DNA from: Cudoniella acicularis
Taxonomy: Eukaryota > Ascomycota > Leotiomycetes > Helotiales > Helotiaceae
Direction: 5' to 3'
Assembly: GCA_013054445.1 (NCBI GenBank)
Contig: JAAMPI010001239.1
Location: 1 to 17,210 of the forward strand
DNA: 17,210 nucleotides
This document shows, one piece after another, positions 1-8,520 of the stretch; the first letter of the stretch is position 1; every line of letters begins with the position of its first letter. Position numbers and translations under genes: made by a program. A model generated the notes under the pieces. It worked only from the letters and a program-made list of their open reading frames with translations. It did not search any database and was not told where the DNA came from.

Positions 1-58
1 CGCTAAGCCTCAACTGCTTCCGGACTCCCTCCCGGTAATCCGTAGCCGATGAGCACGG

Positions 59-114
59 ACAGAGAGAGGGAGAGAGAGAGGGAGAAGGAGAAGGGAGGGG
101 GGGGGGGGGGGGGG
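59..114. repeat. GA microsatellite followed by an 18-base poly-G run
   Basis: An imperfect GA/GGA purine tract (about 59-96) runs straight into 18 consecutive G residues (97-114). The whole block is purine on the plus strand. Such a strand can form triplex or G-quadruplex structure, and it is also a common site of polymerase slippage and length error in sequencing. Confidence 0.9.
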
Positions 115-195
115 ACTCGAAAGGAAGTGTGTATAAGGATAGCGCGTATAAGGAAGGAGAGTGCTAGGAGAGTGTGGGCTAGGAGAGTATATAAT

Positions 196-213
196 TTACA
201 TAAATTTATGTAA
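196..213. repeat. 18-bp perfect AT palindrome
   Basis: The 18 bases from TTACATAAA to TTTATGTAA are a perfect inverted repeat with no spacer. A few bases on lies the smaller palindrome GGGTACCC (about 227-234). No gene sits next to it, so a regulatory role is not supported. It could be a relic of a repeat element or chance in AT-rich DNA. Confidence 0.55.
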
Positions 214-923
214 TATTTATGTATACGGGTACCCATATAGGAGTAAGAGAAATCCTACCCACCCGCGAGTAGGTATTACCCACTACCCATCGTGCAGCCT
301 ATTCATGGAGTTTGAGTTAGCTAGCTCGTGGCTCCAGCAGAGGCCCTCTAGTCTCAAATCAAGCTTCTACCATTTTCACTTTAACTCTCGTTACTTATCT
401 GTTATTACAGAGCCTATGTAAGTCCCGTCATACAATAAAGGTATTAATAGCAACTTTTAGCCATTTGTTGAGCATAAAAGTAAACAGCTTCTTTTCTATC
501 TAGGCATGAGGAATACTCTACATGACTACGATAATTGACTTTGCGCTCTAGTAAGCTTCACACGAGTATAGCTACTAAATAATGTGTCAAACAGATTACA
601 GCATATAAACCCTATACAGTATTTTCCCGGTAATGTTGGAATATATTAGCAATATATTACTATATTAGCCATACCAGTATCATTATTATGGATTAATATA
701 ACCTTTTCAACATTTTATTTTTAATACGACAATATACTGCGTCTTGTGCATATTATTACCCACGATGCTGTCCTGGTCAGGTGTGAAACGAGGTCAAAAG
801 TAAAATGAGTTCTTCTAGCATATGCCAACATCACAAAGTCCAATTTTCGGTGTTAAAGCTGCCTAGGCAGAGGGTATTTGAGTACAAAGGAAAAAAAACC
901 GTCTAGGAAGTAAAATAATCTTT

Positions 924-2877
924 TTACGCATATTCCGCCGTCACTGTGTCGTACCGTTTCCCTTGGCAAAGTAACACATACTTTGTTGACGCCGAGTAGA
1001 ATGTAGCCTCCACTGCTGCATCTATGACATAGTAACGTTTTCCATCCTCCAGAATCCTTATTGTGGAATTCAAAACCGATTTTGACAGATGGGTGAGGTC
1101 TGCGTCCAAGGTAACAAGTTGTTGTACGTTGTCGCCCTTGTGAGCGGGGGCATTGTCGCTGTACGAGTCTGCCCATACAGTCATGCCCACAGATTTGGGT
1201 CTCCCATCGTCCACTAAACGGTTAAATACGAGTCTGAGTGGGTGAGGTTTGTTCTCTTCTACCGCATCGCCCTTATGAATGAACCATCTCATAGCACTAA
1301 CTCGGTAACATTTGTGCTTCGGGCACCAATATCTGTTTGTCCTATGATTAGAGAAATCTTTTTCAAACTTTTCTGCAAATGGAAATTACCTCTTATCGTA
1401 ATCATGAACATCTGTATGGAAATTGACATTAAGTTCAATGCCGTAGTGCTTTCTCGCTGCGCGGGACACCACATTGACTTTCCCCAGTCTTGAGTTACTG
1501 TGACTCAACCCCATCATGACAGCACCACGTACAATAGCTGTCCACGCATTTGGGGGTTGCAATACTTCAACCCCATTCACTGAAGTACGTAGACGCTCTT
1601 TGAGATAAGTGTTCTGGCCAAATCCGCCAACTAGAAGTACTGCTCTGATCAGCCTGTTTGACGCTTTGATTTGGTCCTTGACGAGAACAACGATTTTATT
1701 TATGACGGGTTCGAAAATGGCTCTCATCTCTGCCGGTTTGATCGTGAATCGGCCACGTCGAATGCCGAGTTTGGGGTTGTTAGCTAGTCCAGGGACCAAA
1801 ATCGTATAGCCGTCCTCATCCTCTGTCGCTGGTGAATATTGTTTTTTGATCTGTAATGCTTTAGAACGTCCTTTTGTCATTTCCAAAGAAGATTATATAT
1901 TACCACTGAGTCAAATCGGTCCATTGCTTCCGAAAGTATTTCATCATCCCATCCATCCTCACCACGCAATTTTGTAGTTAAGAATTTTGCAAACGCCCGA
2001 TTGAGAAAGATGGAGCCACATAAGCCCCCGGTCCCCCCTGCAGCCTCTTTGACTTGGAGAATTGGGTGCAGCTGCGTGATGGTATACGAGATTAAATCAA
2101 CTGTACCGCCCCCCGCGTCGCAGAGGACAAAGCTATCTCCAATGTTGAGGCCATGTGGATCCAAGCTATGAAGTGCACATATGGCCGCTGCTTCCTATTA
2201 AGTATTAATTGTTATATACTTTATACAGAACAACCTTTACTTGCCGGCTCTGAGACTAGTAATATCTCCGACTTTGACTTTATGCCCGCTTTTTTGCAAG
2301 CTTTGAGCGTGTTCTCTTTCGCCAATTCGGACCAAATTGCGGGGACAGTGAGGCAAAACTCAAGGGGAATTGTGCGAAGAATTGCTGCTCCGAGTTGCTG
2401 CTCTAAAGTGTACATCAGATGTTTATACAGTTCACTCAAATAATCCGTCGTCAATTCTTCTGGCGTTTTCTCCCCAACAGGCGTAGCCTTCTTCTCAGAA
2501 ATTCCTCTACATAATCCCATTAGTCTTTTACACAGTGCTTGCTCTTCCTAAATTGACAACTCACATCTTGAACCACTGGTGTCGCTCAATAATGTTAGGG
2601 ATCTGAAATCCCCATTGGGTTCCCTCTGGGGTATATCGCAGTTCAGTGGGCACCTTAACACTACTCATCCCCTCTCGTGTCCCCAGTCGGGACGGCCATG
2701 TCTCGATTACGGTGTGATGATCCCCCTTGCGAAAATAAATAAAACCAGACGTTGCAGGAGTTCTAGCATACTTACGCGCCTTGTCTCTGCCCAGGCAACC
2801 CCTGAAAATGTCGTGCCAAAATCAATTCCAATAATGAGCTTTCGTTCATCAAGCGAGAGGTTTTCGAGAAAATCCAT
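924..2877 (-). CDS. HSP70/HSPA12-like actin-fold ATPase, 6 exons, 561 aa
   Basis: Model: complement of 924-1332, 1390-1850, 1904-2194, 2245-2506, 2565-2725 and 2776-2877; 1686 nt, 561 residues. The actin/HSP70 nucleotide-binding fold is clear: phosphate-1 loop IGIDFGTTFSGVAWA (residues 16-30), phosphate-2 loop LCDAGGGTVD (199-208) and adenosine motif VLLVGGFGQN (343-352). The conserved HQWFK near residue 87 and SEPEAAA (173-179) are also typical. There is no canonical DnaK-type substrate-binding domain; about 140 C-terminal residues end in a TVTAEYA tail. This matches the large fungal family related to HSPA12 rather than housekeeping chaperones. A role in protein quality control or in recognition is inference. 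No ER or secretion signal is visible, so it is probably cytosolic. Introns are 50-58 bp. The last has two in-frame acceptors nine bases apart (exon start 1332 or 1341), so a 564-residue form is possible. Confidence 0.88.
2195..2244 (-). other. GC-AG intron in the HSP70-like gene
   Basis: On the minus strand the upstream exon ends ...GAGCCG and the intron begins GCAAGT, ending ...TAATAG. Using GC at 2244-2243 gives a phase-0 join producing SEP|EAAA, which matches the conserved SEPEAAA of the family. Using the nearest GT, two bases on, would put the next exon out of frame and hit a stop. The +3 to +6 bases AAGT are the strong context usual at GC donors. Confidence 0.85.
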
Positions 2878-3555
2878 TGCTTAAGCTGAGGTTAATTATG
2901 TTTGCCCAATAATTCGCATATTTCGCACTGACAGTAAGATTGAAGATATTTGAAATCAAGCTGGGGATGTCGTAAAGGGAATAAGGCTCTGTGTCTGAAA
3001 CAGCCCAACCGCTGTGGTCCCTCGGAGAAAAGGCCATTTGTGGTGGGAACATCAGATCTGCCGAGCCTTACGATTTGAATGGACCAGAATTTCTTGTTCT
3101 GTTTGGGGGCTGAGCGTTTGGATTAGTGTGCATGCATGGGATCCAACAATGATTGGCCATACATGTGCTTCCTTGTGACAAGCGTAACCAATTTTTAGGC
3201 AACAAAGACGCCTCGATGCATAAGCCCAGATTGAGGAGCTTTTGGGTGCAACCTCGGCGACCTTACCCGCCTGAGCCACCACTCTTAAGCGTCTACATGA
3301 GACAGGATTGGCAGCTAGCTTTCCTTATCAGTCCACCGAATTCATCTACAGGGAGGCTTTAATTCCGACAGCAATATTGGAAAGGCTGTAAGGTTGTAGC
3401 AACAAGTTCAGTTTAACACACTCCCATTGTGAGGCCATATCCCACGCTACCCACCTCGACATGTAATCTCTCCTCTCTAGCCGATTTTCGGCTTTGATGT
3501 GGCAAGAATATCTCTAATATTCTAATTTACAGCAAACTGCATCGAAGTCCACGAA
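2878..3555. promoter_or_regulatory. Divergent promoter region between the HSP70-like gene and the coiled-coil gene
   Basis: These 678 bases separate two divergent start codons and must hold both promoters. I see no convincing coding exon. A short hairpin, AGCCGA-TTT-TCGGCT, lies at 3479-3493. Just upstream of the plus-strand start, CTAAT...TTTACAG (about 3514-3532) looks like a branch point and 3' splice site. The gene at 3556 may therefore have a 5'UTR intron or a missed first exon. No clear array of nGAAn heat-shock elements is present. Confidence 0.5.
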
Positions 3556-5246
3556 ATGTCAGGATCCAGGACTTCTCGGAGCGTCTCACCAGAGAAAAAG
3601 CTATCGGTATGTTAATAGCTTTCCCCACTAGTGCCTCACCAAAACTACTTTCGAAAGCTGAAGTTTGTGGTCAGGAAACTCTCGGAGGGAAAGAAGCAAA
3701 GCATCCAGTCGCCAGTGCCAAAAACGTAAACATTACATCTACTACACCTACTCGTAAGTTTTACAGAAACGGCAATGGCATATTTTATTTTAGAAATCCG
3801 AATAACATTAAAACATCCTAGAAACACTACCAAATAAATCCAAGGAGTCTGATTCTCTCCCCGTTGATCAGGGGAAAGGAAGTCCAGCAACCCAATCAAA
3901 TTTGCGAAGGTATGACCATGCTCGATCTTGAAATCAGGTGCTTAGTTCGCTCAGAGTGCTTAGTGATATGGGAGTTGAAGCTCGATTGACTGGTCCTTTG
4001 GAAACAGCGCTTTTCGAGGAACCAAGTTCTGCAACAAATCTGGCAATGGAACCGCACGAAAAGAGAAGCGCCCCATACCCCGTCGCATCGATAGCTGAAA
4101 AGTTCCAAGCATCGCAAGATCAATGCGAGATTCTGAAAAATCGAGTCTTTGAGCTTCAAAGGAATCTTCAAGAAGCCCATGGCGTTATCTTTAGCCTCCA
4201 ACGACAACAGCAGAGGCTCACCGAGACAGAAGCAGCAGATGATTTTAAAAGCCTTTGCGGGGCGGTCGAAGAGCTGATTGGCACCAAGTTAGGAGAATCA
4301 TTGGACGAAAAACTTTTGATGAAGGAAAAATCCCTGAAACTGGAGCCGTCCGAGATGCTACTCAATCTGATTCCGTTCCCGGGGAGGGATGCGTTTAAAT
4401 TCCCCGAAACGGATGAGCACAACATAACTGCGGCCGTCATGCGATTTCTGTGCCGAGAGATCTTCAACAGAGAGTTCTATTGCTTCATTGGAGAGAAAGA
4501 ACATGAACCGCTGCTATCTGACTTTATGCGATCCGTCGACAAAAGCATGAAAAATCTGGAGCCACGACGAGGTTTGTTCTTTCCACCCGTTCATTTTCCC
4601 CATCAAGGCCCCAAATCGATAGACTTAACACCTTTTTTCTTCAGATAAAATGGCCTACCGCACGTGGCGCAGCGAGACATATACAGCTATCACCAGTCGG
4701 CATGAATTCGGTAGAATCCGCGAGAAAAGGATATTTTTTCTAACACACTGCCTTACCGCCATGCTGTTGCTGTTCATTCCTCGAGCTGATGAGCGTAAAC
4801 TTCACGCAAACATCCGCCATGCCATAATAGAGCCTGCTTTTGCTCTAGCACATAAGATGCATCTATCAGTAGACTACTTCACCATCGAATGGTCTCGTTA
4901 TCATAATTCACAACCGAGTCAACGGAGTTCATTCCCGGGAGGTTTACATTTACACGATCTTGAGCTTATTGATTACATGGATAAAGGGAAACTAATTAGG
5001 TCTGCCCCCTCAGGCAACGTCCATTATATGTTTGATATCACACCCAGGCTCGTGTTCACCAAAGTCAAGGGTGATTCGGTGGCGGAGCCGAAAGTACTGA
5101 GAAAACCTAAGCTGCTTGTTTCGGTGCTCAAAGAAGGGTTTCGTCTTCGAGACCCTGCATCAAAGTCTGGTGAAGATATTACATCTCTAGGGTGGTTGGA
5201 GAGGAATTTAATGTCGATATCAAAACATCGACAGCGAGGCAGGTAA
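3556..5246 (+). CDS. Uncharacterised fungal protein with a coiled coil, 5 exons, 481 aa
   Basis: Model: 3556-3606, 3675-3753, 3822-3909, 3946-4571 and 4645-5246; 1446 nt, 481 residues, all phases consistent. I do not recognise the family. Residues 1-70 are Ser/Thr/Lys-rich and probably disordered. Residues about 120-168 are rich in Gln, Glu and Leu with heptad-like spacing (ILKNRVFELQRNLQEA), predicting a coiled coil. The rest is a mixed, apparently globular region containing TWRSETY, ADERKLHANIRHAIIEPA and a basic C-terminus ending KHRQRGR. No signal peptide or confident membrane helix is visible, apart from a short hydrophobic stretch CLTAMLLLFIP. The last intron (73 bp) is well supported. 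The third intron (36 bp) is unusually short and is the weakest part of the model. An upstream exon cannot be excluded, because an acceptor-like site lies just before the ATG. Confidence 0.72.
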
Positions 5247-5332
5247 ACTGCGATTCACTTGGAAAGTTCCGAAAATTCTATATAATTCAGAACTGAACGC
5301 AATTTTCATTTAAATACATGAAAGTTCTAACG

Positions 5333-5454
5333 TCATGATTGTAAATTATTAGTGTGAAATTTGCAACTACCTTTGTGCCTTGAGTTGCCATATGCACGAA
5401 TTGCATTGTAATCGTTCAAACAAACCCAGCAAAACTCAGCACGACATTTGATAC
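5333..5454 (-). other. Distal terminal exon of the RBR ligase (canonical Rcat end)
   Basis: Preceded by a textbook branch point GCTAACT and acceptor GATAAG. It joins in phase 1 to the codon interrupted at 5709 and reads C-IKCRAEFCWVCLNDYNAIRA, then YGNSRHKGSC and a short tail ending at TGA (5333-5335). FCWVC plus the final H-x3-C is the standard second zinc site of an Rcat domain. Its use makes a 254-bp intron (5455-5708), much longer than the other introns of this gene. Confidence 0.78.
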
Positions 5455-7360
5455 CTTATCAAAAGAGTTAGCTCATACATTGTATCGTATAAAACTGCGA
5501 CCGGCTTGCAAGATGGATTATGTTTCTTCTTAAATCCTTCTGCAGCGATATCCCCCTCCATGGGCTCGCCAGTTCGATAGGCAGCGCCAGCAAAACTCAT
5601 GCCTGCATTTTATACCTGCATCAGTCAGTCACTTGAGCCGACTGATACATTGGCTTCTGACTAATGACAAAATAACTATCGAAATACAAAAAGAACAAAG
5701 AGACTTACAAGTCATATGGTCGCAACCATCATTTTTCTCGATTGCCCATTGACATCCTGGACATGGTTTTGTTGTGGCCTGAACGACGTCTCTTGATGCC
5801 TTTTCCTCTCTCTGCCGTCTTTTAATCTCCTCTCTCCTCTTGGCTTGTTCAAGTTCCTGCTTCTTCCTAGCTGCCTCAGCTCGCTGCTGTTCTTTTGCTC
5901 TCCTCCTCTCCTCAGCAAGGCGCTGTCTTTGCCTGTCTTCCTCAACCATCTTATCTCGCTGATTCAATTCCCTCGCAAGTCTCTCATCTTCCTCCTCTTG
6001 TTGCCTTCTTGCTACATCGTTTGCCTCATTTTCCTTGTCTCTCTCCGTTTGGAATCCGTCTGGATCCTCGAGCATCTGGTCGTACTCCTCGCATGTTAAT
6101 CGCGTATGCCAAGGTGTATTGTGCGTATAGCAAGATGCAAAGCCGCAGTTAAGACAACGAACTATGGGTTGCGAGGCGCCGCTAGCATGAAGTTGACCAA
6201 AGTCGCACTTCTGACACCATACAAAATTGTTGTCACTACTCACCGCGCTACGGACCGACATGATTTCATAGCTAAACAGAAATTAGCATTATGCAGTACT
6301 GCTGTGGTGAGGGAAATACCGTGCAAGCGACTCCGGATCTGCAAATCTTTTGATGTCTTCGTAAATGAGCAGCGCTTTGCATTCTGGGCACTTGATTTGA
6401 TTCCATATCTTGCTTTCGAGATCACTCTTGATACATTTTGCAAGACAGCCAGTGCAGACAGAAGGTTCGTGAAGACATGCTAGCGAGATCCATCCCGGAG
6501 GCCTGACCGCACCTTCAAAGTCTTCTGTGCATATAATGCAGCTAGTTGGGGAGCTTGCAGAGCGAACGGATGGCTCAGGGATGTCTACTTCCTCGGACAT
6601 TACGTTTGATGATATGAGTGGTGCCGAGACTGGAGGAGGTGAAAATAACATGCCCCTAGTGAAACTTGTCAGCCTTTTGAGCGAATATAACTTTCAACAT
6701 CACTGACTGAAATTTACTTCCATCCTCACCTCCTCCGGCTGTTGCGGTTTCCAGACTCTCCAAATATGCCCTTTGAAGATCGGCATCTGCTTCCTCAAGC
6801 ATATCGATGTACGGATTCGAGGTCTTGACGTGCATGACAGTCGGGGTTTGAACTTGAATATCCTCAACACGAGAACCCCGATGTATACCATATTGTGGCC
6901 CGAAAAGTGGCAGCTCTTCACCTCCGTACATAAGTTGCTGCATATTGCCTTTGTTTGAACGGGATTGCTTTAGGACCGGCGGATCTAAGTTTTCCCACAA
7001 TTCAGGTAATTCAGGTGGAAGACTGGGCTTTCCAAACCCATTGCGTCTCGCTGATGGCAACGTTTTAGGAGCCCATTGTGGGGGTAACTGTATTCGTTCC
7101 TCGTAATCAGAATCATTCCCTGTGCTAGGAGGTGCATCGCATTAGCATTCAGTACGGGTTTTCCGGAGCTCTTTCAGATAATTTACATACTCATCTTCCA
7201 GAGTTTCATACCCTTCGTAACCCGTGGGGACGTAACTTCGCCAGTCTTGTTCCCTCGAGTCTGCGGATTCTTCAAAGATCGGCTCAATAATTCTAGAGGT
7301 GGACTGTTGATCTTTCCGACGAAGACCGAACTTGCTGCTAATTTTTCGAAGGTTCTTCAT
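5333..7360 (-). CDS. RBR-type (RING1-IBR-Rcat) E3 ubiquitin ligase, 545 aa with the distal last exon
   Basis: Preferred model: complement of 5333-5454, 5709-6271, 6320-6655, 6708-7119 and 7156-7360; 1638 nt, 545 residues. It would transfer ubiquitin from an E2 through a thioester on its Rcat cysteine. RING1 spans residues 245-298 (CIIC ... CLHEPSVCTGC ... CPEC). IBR spans about 337-378 (CQKC, CLNC). Rcat starts CPGC at 488 and contains GCDHMTC, whose Cys501 fits the catalytic position. A long Arg/Glu/Gln-rich charged helix (about 394-478) separates IBR from Rcat. The distal exon supplies FCWVC and H532-x3-C536, completing the last zinc site. An alternative proximal exon (5530-5615) gives 533 residues. 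The N-terminal 240 residues are not recognised. A TAA (7142-7144) lies in frame between two coding stretches, and I explain it by a 36-bp intron (7120-7155). The intron at 6656-6707 uses a GTCAGT donor. The gene is convergent with the upstream plus-strand gene, with 86 bp between the stop codons. Confidence 0.85.
5530..5615 (-). pseudogene. Proximal duplicate terminal exon of the RBR ligase, probably frameshifted
   Basis: Also preceded by a usable acceptor (GATGCAG) in the same phase, so splicing with a 93-bp intron (5616-5708) would make a 533-residue isoform ending ...EFCWRCLSNWRAHGGGYRCR. Its first 29 bases match the distal exon at 23 positions. After FCW the homologous reading moves to another frame: that frame reads GAAYRTGEPMEGD and later GFKKKHNPSCK, ending with the H-x3-C expected of Rcat. 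The exon therefore looks like a duplicated last exon carrying a frameshift. It could still act as an alternative end, because the out-of-frame read also happens to contain an H and a C. Confidence 0.65.
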
Positions 7361-8520
7361 CGATATAAATTGAAATGGCAGAGACAGTGCCGTATTGAGG
7401 TTGTTCGTCGCATGCCAGCCTCGCCTGATGCAGCGATTCCAGCTCGGATAACTTCAGTCCAAGAGCTGTGGCTGGGATGCCTTTTCCCGTAACAGGCTGC
7501 AAATATTATTCTTAGGGATCCAAGGCAGTGAAGGGATTGGCATCGATGTGCTTGAAGTGTTGGGCATGAACGGTACAGTTTCCACTTTGGAGGTGTGAAT
7601 AGATGCGGGGTGGGAGAGGGCAGTTTTCCCGCCTCGTCCGGGCCGCCTGCAGCCAGTCATTCTAAATTCCACTTGATGCTTGTTATTCATCGTACATAAT
7701 CTAAGCCTCATTAACTTAATACGTTGAACGCTTACTAATAACGTGGCATCGGGGTTCAGCGCTCAGTTAGCGATTCGTGCATAGTTGCACATCTTGGCCG
7801 TCAAAACTAGAGATACGTGTCACGATTAATAAACAACATCTCAGCCTCATGGCGATCACCACCCGATGCGCTCACCGAGATAAGAGTTCTTCAGCTGCAT
7901 GCAACTTTGTGACGAGCTCTACAGGATGCAGTGCAGGTAAAATCAGACCAATAAAACAAGCTGTGATATGTTGTAGAACAACGAACTATTATTCTCCACT
8001 AAAATATCTATTTCAAAGCCCAAACCAACTGTGAGAAGTAGGCGCCGAGTGGTCTGGTACCCCACCACTAGGAAAATAAGCACCATCTACCTTTTCCAGC
8101 CGAGGCGCGGCACAGTGAAAAGGGGCGCCTTGGCCCTCCTATCTTCTCACTTAGCGCGCTCACCCAAACCCAGCCAATCAACATACATCCAGTGAGATGG
8201 GTGCCTTTTTATGCAAAAACCTTAGATATTAAAGATAAAGCGTTTTTCTATTCAAATGGCTTCTTATATGAAGCGATTTACTAATGGAATTTGTCACAGC
8301 TCGGAAAAGAGCGCACGATATATCATCACGCACATCGGATATTACCCATAAAACCTACCAAGGGGCGTTCATATCCTGCCCACTAGACTCATCAAGACGC
8401 TAACAACTACATCAACAAATTACGACCCATGGAAATCAACAGAAATGTATTTTGCAAACTCTATCCTTTCCGTTTGCAACCTTTGCCAGGCTACTTCCTC
8501 GCCCATGAATATTATGCGAA
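7361..8520. other. Gene-free stretch of about 1.16 kb
   Basis: This holds the promoter of the RBR ligase (7361 upward) and the 3' flank of the alpha-galactosidase (below 8521). Open frames at 7454-7711 (minus) and 7777-8034 (plus) have no recognisable motifs and no supporting splice structure. I see no tRNA or rRNA. A GC-richer patch at about 8040-8150 contains the inverted repeat listed separately. Its base composition contrasts with the AT-rich surroundings. Confidence 0.55.
8090..8123. repeat. Nested inverted repeat in the intergenic region
   Basis: CCTTTTC (8090-8096) and GAAAAGG (8117-8123) are perfect 7-base arms. Between them GCCG and CGGC form a second, inner inverted repeat around AGGCG. 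The whole unit is 34 bp and could fold as an interrupted hairpin or serve as a binding site for a dimeric regulator. It lies over 700 bp from the RBR start and about 400 bp past the alpha-galactosidase stop, so no target gene is clear. Confidence 0.45.

Larger units (their letters stand above)
1..923. other. AT-rich left flank without a convincing gene
   Basis: No reading frame here has recognisable protein motifs or a plausible exon structure. The first 115 bases hold a GA-rich microsatellite and a poly-G run. From about 430 to 850 the sequence is strongly AT-rich, with many TATTA/ATATTA runs, and could be 3' flank of the HSP70-like gene or an old degraded repeat. The short open frames near the left edge read through the simple repeat into serine and proline runs and look spurious. 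Confidence 0.5.

Noticed and set aside
224..300. GGGTACCC and repeated TACCC/GGGTA words resembling telomeric or LTR-end sequence
   Set aside because: The words are not in a regular tandem array and no matching partner end was found in the window.
2849..3282. Minus-strand open frames of 67 and 76 residues in the divergent promoter
   Set aside because: No motif, no family resemblance and no supporting splice sites. The true HSP70-like start at 2877 is well fixed by IGIDFGTT a few residues later.
5895..6152. Plus-strand leucine- and serine-rich frames opposite the RBR linker
   Set aside because: They are the antisense of the Arg/Glu-rich helix codons and arise from biased composition.
7454..7711. 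85-residue minus-strand open frame upstream of the RBR ligase
   Set aside because: Composition looks random, there are no domain motifs, and I found no splice path joining it to the RBR first exon. It is more likely promoter or 5'UTR sequence.
7720..8500. Search for tRNA genes, CRISPR-like arrays or transposon ends in the large intergenic region
   Set aside because: No A/B-box pair with cloverleaf pairing, no regularly spaced repeats, and no long terminal inverted or direct repeats with target duplications were found by eye.
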